Shown: one piece after another, positions 34,053-42,770 of the stretch
How positions within the stretch are numbered: the first letter of the stretch is position 1
Layout: every line of letters starts with the position of its first letter
NCBI RefSeq assembly: GCF_902497775.2
Contig: NZ_OZ024668.1
Span: forward strand, 2,379,826-2,443,825
Direction of reading: 5' to 3'
Source: Pseudomonas fluorescens
Lineage (GTDB): Bacteria > Pseudomonadota > Gammaproteobacteria > Pseudomonadales > Pseudomonadaceae
Length of the DNA stretch: 64,000 bases
Position numbers and translations under genes: made by a program
Notes under the pieces: model-generated
What the model saw: only the letters and a program-made list of their open reading frames with translations
The model's database searches: none
Told to the model about the DNA's origin: nothing

Positions 34053-36008
34053 ATGCCAAACCCTCGCATTCACCGTGCTGTGAAGCCACAGCGCTGCCTG
34101 TTGGCCTGCGCCATCGGTCTCTTGGCGCTACCCGGCGCCCAGGCCTTTGAGGTCGATACCGGCAGTGAAGACTGGGCCGTGCGCCTGGATAACACGGTCA
34201 AGTACAACTACGGCGTGCGCACCGAAAGCGCCGACAAGCGCCTGCTGGCGACCCCCAACAACAACGACGGCAACTACAACTTCCGCAAGGCCGGGACCAC
34301 GGTGACCAACCGTGTCGACCTGCTCACCGAGCTGGATGTGATCTACCAGGGCAACATGGGCTTTCGGGTCAGCGCCGCCAGTTGGTACGACAAGGCCTAC
34401 GACAACACCGGCTCCAACGCCAACCCGTTCGTCAACGGCAACGGCGGCCAGTCGGGTATCAACCCCAGCCTCAACGGTTTGCCCGGCACCGGCGTGCCCC
34501 TGGGCAGTTCGCACCTGAGTAACTACGCCCAGCGCTACTACAGCGGCCCGTCCGGGGAAGTGCTCGACGCCTTTGTGTTCATGCGCCGGGAAGTGGGCGA
34601 TTCCTCGGAAATCAGCGGCAAGCTCGGCCAGCACAACCTGTTCTGGGGCGAGACCCTGCTCAACCCGGTGCATTCGCTGAGCTACGGCCAGTCCGGCCTG
34701 GACCTGGCCAAACTGGCCGCCTCGCCGGGCACCGAAGCCAAAGAACTGTTCGTGCCGCGCAATCAGCTCTCGACCTCGTTTCTGGTCAATCCCGAGCTCA
34801 CCGTCGGCGCGCAGTACTTCCTCGACTGGGACGCCGCACGGTTACCGGAAGCGGGCACTTATTACGGTGGCTCGGACCTGGTGGGCGAGGGCGCGCAAAG
34901 CTTTCTGCTCGGCCATACCGGCACCCCCGGGCTGATCCCGGTGCGCGGCGCGCTGACCAATATCCGCCGCGGCCACGACCTGACCCCGGACAAGCGCGGT
35001 GACTGGGGCGTCATGGCCAAGTGGTCGCCGGATTGGCTGGGCGGCACCCTTGGTTTTTACTACCGTAAGACCTCGGAGATCATGCCCCAGGCCTGGCTTG
35101 ATACCCGCGGCCTGACCGTCGCCAACGGCCCGTTCGGCAGCCCGCCGGGCAGTGCCCAGGGCGCGGTAGGCAACCTCTACAACTCGCTGCAAAGCACCAC
35201 CTACCAGTTTGCCTACGCCGACAACATCGATATCTACGGCCTGAGCCTGTCCAAGGACGTCGGCGGCATCAGCGTCGGCAGCGACCTGAACATCCGCCAC
35301 AACATGCCCCTGGCGAGTATCCCGGCGATCCTCAGTGCGCCGGGGCAGGCGGGCCTGGGTGGAGGTTTTGGCCTGTTGCCGACGCGTTCGCCGAGCAGTG
35401 GCGTGGTTTACCAAGTGCCATCCGACGGCGACAGCATGAGCGCCACCGGCGATACCCTGCACTGGACCCTCAACGGCCTGATGACCATTGGCGATACGCC
35501 GCTGTTCGATTCGGCGACCCTGCTTGGCGAGCTGTTCTACAGCAACCTGCTCAAGCTCGATAGCCACAACGAGGCCCTGTACAAGGGCAAGAGCAGCTAC
35601 CGCGGCATTGACCAGCCGACCCGCGACAACTGGGGGATCGCGGTCAACTTCACCCCGACCTGGTATCAGGTGTTTGCGGGCATGGACCTGAGCATGCCGC
35701 TGTCGATCAACCTCGGCCTGGACGGCGTATCGCCGGTGCAGGGCGGTGGTGCCGAGAACACCGGCAACTACGCCGTGGGCCTGAGCGCGGCGATCTACAA
35801 CCAGTACTTCGTCGACCTCAAGTACGTCGATGGCTTCGGCAAGACCCAGTCCTGCAACGACGGCCAGACCGACGGCAGCACCCCCAACGCCCTGGACGGC
35901 GAACAGGACTACACCTGCTACGGCGGCGGCTACGCCGCGTTCTCTGGCGGCGCCGCCACCACCGAGGACCGTGGCGCGCTGTACCTGACCCTGAAAACCA
36001 CCTTCTGA
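34053..36008 (+). CDS. DUF1302 outer-membrane protein
   Basis: A 651-residue exported protein. A Sec signal (CLLACAIGLLALPGAQA) is cut near residue 32. The mature part is rich in aromatic-ended beta strands and Gly/Asn loops, and ends in TLKTTF with a terminal Phe, as in outer-membrane beta barrels. DUF1302 proteins occur with DUF1329, a YCF48 protein and an MMPL permease in clusters for uptake or turnover of hydrophobic compounds. Here it should form the outer-membrane channel or receptor. The start ATG follows GTGGAG. An 86-bp gap from the hydrolase contains an inverted repeat GCCCGT...ACGGGC. Confidence 0.87.
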   Translation: MPNPRIHRAVKPQRCLLACAIGLLALPGAQAFEVDTGSEDWAVRLDNTVKYNYGVRTESADKRLLATPNNNDGNYNFRKAGTTVTNRVDLLTELDVIYQGNMGFRVSAASWYDKAYDNTGSNANPFVNGNGGQSGINPSLNGLPGTGVPLGSSHLSNYAQRYYSGPSGEVLDAFVFMRREVGDSSEISGKLGQHNLFWGETLLNPVHSLSYGQSGLDLAKLAASPGTEAKELFVPRNQLSTSFLVNPELTVGAQYFLDWDAARLPEAGTYYGGSDLVGEGAQSFLLGHTGTPGLIPVRGALTNIRRGHDLTPDKRGDWGVMAKWSPDWLGGTLGFYYRKTSEIMPQAWLDTRGLTVANGPFGSPPGSAQGAVGNLYNSLQSTTYQFAYADNIDIYGLSLSKDVGGISVGSDLNIRHNMPLASIPAILSAPGQAGLGGGFGLLPTRSPSSGVVYQVPSDGDSMSATGDTLHWTLNGLMTIGDTPLFDSATLLGELFYSNLLKLDSHNEALYKGKSSYRGIDQPTRDNWGIAVNFTPTWYQVFAGMDLSMPLSINLGLDGVSPVQGGGAENTGNYAVGLSAAIYNQYFVDLKYVDGFGKTQSCNDGQTDGSTPNALDGEQDYTCYGGGYAAFSGGAATTEDRGALYLTLKTTF

Positions 36009-36030
36009 GTCACACAGGAAAACAACCATC

Positions 36031-37389
36031 ATGAACTACGTGCACACCCTGTTGGCCACGTGCCTGTCGCTGGCTGCCCTGAACCCGGCTCACGCCGCTG
36101 TCTCCAGCGAACAGGCCGCGCGCCTGGGCACCAGCCTGACGCCGATTGGCGCAGAAAAGGCCGCCAACGCCGACGGTTCTATCCCCGCCTACCAGGGCGG
36201 CCTGCTGACCCCGCCGGCGGCGTTCAAGAGCGGCGCGAGCATGCGCCCGGACCCGTTCGCCGAAGAAAAACCGCTGCTGCTCATCGATGGCAAGAACGCC
36301 GACCAGTACAAGGGGCAACTGACCGCCACCACCCAGGAACTGCTCAAGCGCTTCCCCAGCTATCGCGTCGATGTCTACCCCACCCATCGCACCGTGGCGC
36401 TGCCGCAGCCGGTGCTCGACAACACCCTGAAGAACGCCGTGGGGGCCCGCAGCCAGGAAGGCGGTAGTGCGCTCGACAACGTACTGCCGGGTATTCCGTT
36501 CCCGATCCCGCAGACCGGCGCCGAGGCCATGTGGAACTTCCTCCTGCGTTACCAGGGCGTGAGCATGACCGCCAAGTACGACTCGTGGAACGTCGATGCC
36601 GCTGGCAACGCGACCTTGAGCACCACCGGCCAGGCCAACATCAGCTACCCGATCTACGAGGACATGGCCAAGCCGATTGGCGCCAAGGACACCTACTACC
36701 AGATGAAGCTCACCTACACCGCGCCGGCCCGGCGCGCCGGTGAGGCAATGATGCTGCGCGATGCCGCCAACCCACTGGTGCAGCCGCGCAGCGCCTGGCA
36801 GTACCTGCCGGGCCAGCGCCGGGTCAAGCTGGCGCCGAACCTGGCCTACGACACGCCCAACCCCGGTACTTCCGGCTCGGGCACCTACGATGACGTGTTC
36901 GTCTTCAACGGCGCCCTGGACCGCTACGACTGGACCCTGGTCGGCAAGCAGGAAATGTACGTGCCGTACAACACCTACCGCCTGACCTACAACACCGACG
37001 TCAAGCAACTGACCACAGCCAATCACCTCGCGCCGCAATTCGTGCGCTGGGAAAAACACCGGGTCTGGGTAGTGGAAGGCAAGCTCAAGGACGGCGCCCG
37101 GCACATCTATCACAAGCGCCGCTTCTACCTCGACGAAGACAGCTGGATTGCCCTGGCGTCGGATCAGTATGACGCCCGTGGCCAACTGTACCGCGGCTCG
37201 TTCGCCTTCCTCAGCCAGAGCTACGACAAACAGACCCCGGATGCCACGCCGTTCATGATCTACGACCTGATCGGCGGCACCTACAACCTCAATGGCGTGG
37301 TCGGAGCCTACGGCGGTATTCGCTATATCGAGCCACTGTCGCGCACCCAATGGTCGCCCGAGTCCCTGGCCGGGGCTGGCATTCGCTGA
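36031..37389 (+). CDS. DUF1329 periplasmic/outer-membrane lipid-handling protein
   Basis: A 452-residue exported protein: the signal peptide ends AHA before VSSEQAARLG, which is the standard DUF1329 beginning, and the family sequence AEKAANADGSIPAYQGG follows. The fold is thought to be related to LolA/LolB lipoprotein carriers, so it may ferry a hydrophobic ligand between membranes. It is 22 bp after DUF1302 and always pairs with it in such clusters. There is no lipobox, so it is soluble in the periplasm or peripheral. Role as carrier is inferred. Confidence 0.88.
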   Translation: MNYVHTLLATCLSLAALNPAHAAVSSEQAARLGTSLTPIGAEKAANADGSIPAYQGGLLTPPAAFKSGASMRPDPFAEEKPLLLIDGKNADQYKGQLTATTQELLKRFPSYRVDVYPTHRTVALPQPVLDNTLKNAVGARSQEGGSALDNVLPGIPFPIPQTGAEAMWNFLLRYQGVSMTAKYDSWNVDAAGNATLSTTGQANISYPIYEDMAKPIGAKDTYYQMKLTYTAPARRAGEAMMLRDAANPLVQPRSAWQYLPGQRRVKLAPNLAYDTPNPGTSGSGTYDDVFVFNGALDRYDWTLVGKQEMYVPYNTYRLTYNTDVKQLTTANHLAPQFVRWEKHRVWVVEGKLKDGARHIYHKRRFYLDEDSWIALASDQYDARGQLYRGSFAFLSQSYDKQTPDATPFMIYDLIGGTYNLNGVVGAYGGIRYIEPLSRTQWSPESLAGAGIR

Positions 37390-37421
37390 GCCCGTTGAGC
37401 ACGCATCGAGGAGGATCAGGG

Positions 37422-38504
37422 ATGGATGTTTTCAAACGCTGCAGCCTGACGCTGCTGGCCTGGGCCGCGCTGCACAGCGCGGTGCAGGCCGAGCCCTATG
37501 TCGACGTGCTCGACCTGCCAGCGCTGCCCAGCGCGCTGGCAGCGAGCAGCGCCTTGCGCGATGTCAGCCGCGCCGGCGCGCGGATGGTCGCGGTGGGGCC
37601 ACGCGGGCACATCCTGTACTCGGATGACCATGGCCGTCACTGGCAACAGGCCCGGGTGCCGGTCAGCGCCGACCTCAATGCGTTGAGCTTCGCGACGCCG
37701 GAGCTGGGGTGGGCGGTGGGTAACGACGGGGTGATCCTGCACAGCCGCGATGGCGGCCTGAGCTGGGAAAAGCAACTGGACGGCCGGGTGCTGGGCGATC
37801 AGGTGCTGGCGTATTACCAGGCCAAAGCCCAGGCCGCGCCCACCGACCCGGCCTGGGCGAACTGGGTCGGCGAGGGCCAGCGCCTGGTGGCAGAGGGCGC
37901 CGACAAGCCGTTGCTCGACGTGTGGTTCGCCGATGCCCGCCACGGCTATGCGGTAGGGGTGTTCAACCTGCTGCTGCACACCGTGGATGGCGGCCAGCAC
38001 TGGACGCCGTGGCTGGAGCGCAGCGACAACCCGCAGGGCCTGCACCTGACCGGCCTGGCCAGCGTCGACGGCGCGCTGTACATCAGCGGCGAGCAGGGCC
38101 TGCTGCTCAAGCTGAGCGCCGATGGCCAACGCTTCCAACGCCTGAGCACGCCGTATGCCGGCACGTTTTTCGGTGTTATCGGCAAACCGGGGGTGCTGCT
38201 GGCCTATGGGCTGCGCGGCCATGTATTGCGCAGCACCGACGGCGGTAGCCAGTGGCAGACGATCAAGACTGACCTGAACACCAGCATCACCGCCGCCAGC
38301 CTCGACGCCAGCGGGCGTTTCTGGCTGTCGAGCCAGGCCGGCGATCTGCTGCAAAGCGCTGATGACGGCGCCAGCTTCAGCGCCGTGGCCCAAGCCCAGC
38401 GTGCGCCGGTCAGTGGCGCCGCCTTTGATAGCGGCACCGACCTGGTGCTGGTCGGTGAGCGCGGCATTCGCACCCTGGCCCTCGAACAACCGCAGCAGCC
38501 ATAA
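37422..38504 (+). CDS. YCF48/HCF136-like beta-propeller protein
   Basis: A 360-residue exported beta-propeller. Signal peptide residues 1-23 end VQA. At least five Asp-box-like repeats of the form SxDxGxxW are visible (SDDHGRHW, SRDGGLSW, TVDGGQHW, STDGGSQW, SADDGASF). In plastids YCF48/HCF136 helps assemble photosystem II; bacterial relatives beside DUF1329 and MMPL genes probably serve as assembly or adaptor factors of the transport complex. ATG 37422 follows GAGGAGG. It lies 32 bp after DUF1329 and 15 bp before the permease gene. Confidence 0.85.
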   Translation: MDVFKRCSLTLLAWAALHSAVQAEPYVDVLDLPALPSALAASSALRDVSRAGARMVAVGPRGHILYSDDHGRHWQQARVPVSADLNALSFATPELGWAVGNDGVILHSRDGGLSWEKQLDGRVLGDQVLAYYQAKAQAAPTDPAWANWVGEGQRLVAEGADKPLLDVWFADARHGYAVGVFNLLLHTVDGGQHWTPWLERSDNPQGLHLTGLASVDGALYISGEQGLLLKLSADGQRFQRLSTPYAGTFFGVIGKPGVLLAYGLRGHVLRSTDGGSQWQTIKTDLNTSITAASLDASGRFWLSSQAGDLLQSADDGASFSAVAQAQRAPVSGAAFDSGTDLVLVGERGIRTLALEQPQQP

Positions 38505-38519
38505 CAAGAGAAAACCCTG

Positions 38520-40994
38520 ATGGCCGACATCCAACAAGACACTTTGCCGGTGATCCGCAACCTCAGCGACTTCGATGCGCGCTCCGGCAATCGCCTCGAA
38601 CGCCTGGTGTTCAACCATCGGCTGGCATTCATGCTGTGCATGCTGCTGGTGACCCTGGTGCTTGGCCACATGGCCCTGACCCGCCTGGAGCTGCGCCCCA
38701 GCTTCGAGAAAATGATCCCGCAGAGCCATCCCTATATCCAGAACTACCTGGACAACCGCCAGTCGCTGCGCGGCCTGGGCAATTCCTTGCGGGTGGTGGT
38801 GGAAAACACCCAGGGCGATATCTTCGACCCGGCCTATCTGCAGACCCTGCGCCAGATCAACGACGAGCTGTTCCTTAGCCAGGGCGTCGATCGCGCCTGG
38901 ATGAAATCGCTGTGGAGCCCGGCGGTGCGCTGGACCGAAGTCACCGAAGAGGGCTTCCAGGGCGGGCCGGTGATGCCCGATGCCTACCAGGGTTCGGCCG
39001 CCAATATCCAGCAACTACGGCAGAACATCGAGCGCGCCAATATCGTCGGCAGCCTGGTGGCCCGTGACTTCACGTCGAGCATGCTCATCGTGCCGTTGCT
39101 CGACCAGGCTTCGGCGACCGGGGCCGGCATCGACTATCACGGGTTCTCGGTCAAGCTTGAGCAGTTGCGCGAGCACTACGAGGCGGGCGGCGTCTACAAA
39201 TTGCACGTAATCGGCTTTGCCAAGCTGATGGGCGACCTGATCGACGGGCTGCTGCAGGTGATGTTGTTCTTCGCCCTGGCGGTGCTGACCACGCTGCTGA
39301 TCATCTACCTCTACACCCGCTGCGTGCGCAGTACCTTGCTGGTGGTGCTGTGCTCGTTGACGGCGGTGGTCTGGCAGTTGGGCATCGTCGCCTGGCTGGG
39401 CTATGCCATCGACCCGTATTCGATCCTGGTGCCGTTTCTGATCTTTGCCATTGGTGTATCCCACGCAGCGCAGAAGATGAACGGCATCATGCAGGACATC
39501 GGCCGCGGCACCCACCGGCAGATCGCCGCGCGCTATACCTTTCGGCGCCTGTTCGTCGCAGGCGTTACCGCCTTGCTGGCCGATGCGGTGGGCTTTGCCG
39601 TGCTGATGCTGATCGATATCCCGGTGATCCAGGACCTGGCGATTACCGCCAGTATCGGCGTCGCGGTGCTGATCTTCACCTCGCTGCTGCTGATGCCGGT
39701 GGCGCTGTCGTATGTAGGCGTCGGTCGCAAGGCGGCGCAACGGGCCTTGTGTATCGACTTGCGCGCAGCCGAGCATCGCGGTTTTGGCAAGCTCTGGGAC
39801 GTGCTCGATCGCTTCACCGAACGCAAATGGGCCACTGGCGCGGTGCTGGTGGCGGCACTGCTCGGTGCCGGCGGCTTCTGGCTGAGCCTGCAACTGAAGA
39901 TCGGCGACCTCGACAGCGGCGCCCCGGAGCTGCACGCCGACTCGCGCTACAACCGCGACAACGCCTACATCACTGGCCATTACGCGCTGTCCAGCGACAC
40001 CTTTGCAGTGATGATCAAGACCGCCCCGGAGGGCTGCCTGCGCTACCAGACCCTGGTGCTCGCCGACCGCCTGGCCTGGGCGCTGCAACAAAACCCGGGG
40101 GTGCAGACCACCTTGTCGCTGACCAATGCGGTGCGCCAGATCACCGCCGGCACCTATGAGGGCAACCCCAAGCTGAGCAGCATCCAGCGCAACCAGGACG
40201 TGCTCAACTACGCCGCCCAGCAAGCCTCGGTGAACGCCCCGGAGCTGTTCAACAACGACTGCTCACTGATGCCGGTCATCGCCTACCTCAAGGATCACAA
40301 GGCCGACACCCTCGAACAGGTGGTGGCGATTGCCGAACGCTTTGCCCAGGCCAACAGCAGCGAAGATCGCCAGTTCCTCCTGGCTGCCGGCAGCGCCGGG
40401 ATCGAAGCAGCGACCAATATCGTGGTGCGCGACGCCAACCGCACCATGCTGTTGCTGGTGTACCTGGCGGTAACGCTATTCTGCCTGATCACCTTTCGCA
40501 GCTGGCGCGCGACCCTGGTGGCGGTACTGCCGTTGATGCTCACCTCAGTGTTGTGCGAGGCGCTGATGGTGATGATGGGGATTGGCGTCAAGGTCGCCAC
40601 CTTGCCGGTGATCGCCCTGGGCGTGGGCATTGGCGTGGATTACGCGTTGTACCTGCTCAGCGTGCAGCTGCATTACCAGCGCCAGGGCCTGACGCTGGCG
40701 CAGTCTTACAACAACGCCGTGGCCTTTACCGGCCGGGTGGTCGGCCTGGTCGGCATCACCCTGGCCGCCGGTGTGGTGGGCTGGGCCTGGTCGCCGATCA
40801 AGTTCCAGGCCGACATGGGCATCCTGCTCACCTTCATGTTCCTCTGGAACATGCTCGGCGCACTGATCCTGATCCCGGCGCTGTCGCACTTCCTCCTGCC
40901 CGCCAGCAAGGCGCGAGCACCTTCACCCAGCCCCACAAGCGTCGAGGGGCTGCACCTCAACAGCCAAAAAGCAGAGTGTTCATCGCATGTCTGA
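38520..40994 (+). CDS. RND/MMPL-family inner-membrane permease
   Basis: An 824-residue permease with the RND half-repeat pattern: helix 1 near residues 42-60, a large periplasmic domain (about 65-235), helices 2-6 (about 240-400), a second helix near 440, a second periplasmic domain (about 460-640) and a final helix bundle (about 640-800). The sequence FLIFAIGVSHAAQKMNG and its repeat VIALGVGIGVDYALYLL mark the SSD-like helices. MMPL-like permeases without adaptor genes move lipids or hopanoids. With DUF1302, DUF1329 and YCF48 it likely forms an envelope-spanning route for a hydrophobic substrate. It overlaps the next gene by 8 bp. Confidence 0.88.
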   Translation: MADIQQDTLPVIRNLSDFDARSGNRLERLVFNHRLAFMLCMLLVTLVLGHMALTRLELRPSFEKMIPQSHPYIQNYLDNRQSLRGLGNSLRVVVENTQGDIFDPAYLQTLRQINDELFLSQGVDRAWMKSLWSPAVRWTEVTEEGFQGGPVMPDAYQGSAANIQQLRQNIERANIVGSLVARDFTSSMLIVPLLDQASATGAGIDYHGFSVKLEQLREHYEAGGVYKLHVIGFAKLMGDLIDGLLQVMLFFALAVLTTLLIIYLYTRCVRSTLLVVLCSLTAVVWQLGIVAWLGYAIDPYSILVPFLIFAIGVSHAAQKMNGIMQDIGRGTHRQIAARYTFRRLFVAGVTALLADAVGFAVLMLIDIPVIQDLAITASIGVAVLIFTSLLLMPVALSYVGVGRKAAQRALCIDLRAAEHRGFGKLWDVLDRFTERKWATGAVLVAALLGAGGFWLSLQLKIGDLDSGAPELHADSRYNRDNAYITGHYALSSDTFAVMIKTAPEGCLRYQTLVLADRLAWALQQNPGVQTTLSLTNAVRQITAGTYEGNPKLSSIQRNQDVLNYAAQQASVNAPELFNNDCSLMPVIAYLKDHKADTLEQVVAIAERFAQANSSEDRQFLLAAGSAGIEAATNIVVRDANRTMLLLVYLAVTLFCLITFRSWRATLVAVLPLMLTSVLCEALMVMMGIGVKVATLPVIALGVGIGVDYALYLLSVQLHYQRQGLTLAQSYNNAVAFTGRVVGLVGITLAAGVVGWAWSPIKFQADMGILLTFMFLWNMLGALILIPALSHFLLPASKARAPSPSPTSVEGLHLNSQKAECSSHV

Positions 40995-42759
40995 TTACCT
41001 ACCGCCGTTGCGCGACATGGATTTTCTGTTCAACGAAGTCTTCGACATTCCTGGCCAGTGGGCACGGATTCCGGCTTTGGCCGAGCAGGTCGATGCCGAC
41101 ACCGCACGGGCGATTCTCGAGCAGGCCGGCAAGCTCATCGCCCAGCAGGTGGCACCGCTCAACCGCAGTGGCGACGAGCAGGGCTGCCAGTGGCATGCCG
41201 GCCGAGTGACGACTCCGGACGGCTTTGCCCAGGCCTACCGCAATTACGCCGAAGATGGCTGGGTGGGCGTGGCCGGGGCCAGCGAGTATGGCGGCATGGG
41301 CATGCCCAAGGTCATCGCCGCCCAGGTTGAAGAGATGCTCAACGCCGCCAACCTGTCATTCGCCCTGTACCCGATGCTCACCGCCGGCGCTTGCCTGTCG
41401 CTGCTCAACCATGCCAGCAAGACGCTCAAGGCGCGCTACCTGCCGCCCATGTATGAAGGGCGCTGGTCAGGCTCGATGTGCCTGACCGAACCCCATGCCG
41501 GCACTGACCTGGGGCTGATCCGTACCCGTGCCGAACCCCAGGCCGATGGCAGCTTTAGGGTCAGCGGCACGAAGATCTTCATCACCGGTGGCGAGCAGGA
41601 CCTGACCGAGAACATCATTCACCTGGTGCTGGCCAAACTGCCGGATGCACCGGCCGGCGCCAAGGGCATCTCGTTGTTCCTGGTGCCCAAGGTGCTGGTG
41701 GAGGAAGACGGCGCGCTGGGCGAAGCCAACGCGGTGAGTTGTGGCTCGATCGAACACAAGATGGGCATCAAGGCTTCGGCCACTTGCGTGATGAACTTCG
41801 ACGGCGCGGTGGGTTACCTGGTGGGCGAGGCCAACAAAGGCCTCAATGCCATGTTCACCATGATGAACTACGAACGCCTGGGCGTGGGCATCCAGGGCCT
41901 GGCCTTGGGCGAGCGCTCGTACCAGAACGCAGTGGCCTACGCCCGCGAACGCCGGCAGAGCCGTGCCCCCAGTGGCCCGGTAAACCCGCAGCAGGTGGCT
42001 GACCCGATCGTTGAGCACCCGGATGTACGGCGCATGCTGCTGAGCATGAAGGCACTGAACGAAGGCGGGCGGGCGTTCTCCACCTATGTGGCGCTGCAAC
42101 TGGACCTGGCCAAGTACAGCGAAAATGCCGATGAGCGCAGCCAGGCCGAGGCGCGGGTGGCGCTGCTGACCCCGGTGGCCAAGGCATTCTTGACCGATAT
42201 GGGCCTGGAAACCACCGTGCACGGCCAACAGGTGTTCGGCGGCCACGGTTACATTCGTGAATGGGGCCAGGAACAGCTGATTCGCGATTGCCGCATCACC
42301 CAGATCTACGAAGGCACCAACGGCATCCAGGCCCTGGACCTGCTCGGGCGCAAGCTGGTCGCCGACGGTGGCCGTAGCTACGCGGCGCTGGCGCAGGAGA
42401 TCAAGGCCTATGCCCAGGCCCTGGCGGCCTCGCGCGCCGAGTTCAAGACGCCGTTGTTGCTGGCGCTGGCCAATCTCGATGACCTGACGGCCTGGGTGCT
42501 CGATCGCGCCCAGGGCAACCCCCAGGAAATCGGTGCGGCGGCAGTGGAGTACCTGCAGGTGTTCGGTTACACCCTGTATGCCTACCTGTGGGTACGCATG
42601 GCCGATGTCGCCCTGGAGCAGGATGGCGCGTTCTACCAGAGCAAACTGGGCACCGCGCGCTTCTATTTCGCACGCCTGCTGCCACGTATCCATTCGCTCA
42701 GCGCCAGCGTCAAGGCCGGCAGCCACAGCCTCTATCTGCTGGAGGCCGAGCAACTGTGA
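40987..42759 (+). CDS. Acyl-CoA dehydrogenase, long DmdC-like type
   Basis: A 590-residue acyl-CoA dehydrogenase, longer than ordinary ones, with the extra C-terminal domain seen in DmdC and related enzymes. The FAD motifs CLTEPHAGTD and KIFITGGEQDLTENI are present, and the catalytic glutamate should be in IYEGTNGIQALDL. It forms an alpha,beta double bond in an acyl-CoA. Its start lies within the permease gene end and its stop overlaps a GTG of the ligase frame, so the three genes are tightly coupled. The acyl group is probably the one activated by the ligase; DMSP-type substrates are possible but unproven. Confidence 0.88.
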   Translation: MSDYLPPLRDMDFLFNEVFDIPGQWARIPALAEQVDADTARAILEQAGKLIAQQVAPLNRSGDEQGCQWHAGRVTTPDGFAQAYRNYAEDGWVGVAGASEYGGMGMPKVIAAQVEEMLNAANLSFALYPMLTAGACLSLLNHASKTLKARYLPPMYEGRWSGSMCLTEPHAGTDLGLIRTRAEPQADGSFRVSGTKIFITGGEQDLTENIIHLVLAKLPDAPAGAKGISLFLVPKVLVEEDGALGEANAVSCGSIEHKMGIKASATCVMNFDGAVGYLVGEANKGLNAMFTMMNYERLGVGIQGLALGERSYQNAVAYARERRQSRAPSGPVNPQQVADPIVEHPDVRRMLLSMKALNEGGRAFSTYVALQLDLAKYSENADERSQAEARVALLTPVAKAFLTDMGLETTVHGQQVFGGHGYIREWGQEQLIRDCRITQIYEGTNGIQALDLLGRKLVADGGRSYAALAQEIKAYAQALAASRAEFKTPLLLALANLDDLTAWVLDRAQGNPQEIGAAAVEYLQVFGYTLYAYLWVRMADVALEQDGAFYQSKLGTARFYFARLLPRIHSLSASVKAGSHSLYLLEAEQL

Positions 42760-42770
42760 AGGACGCCCAC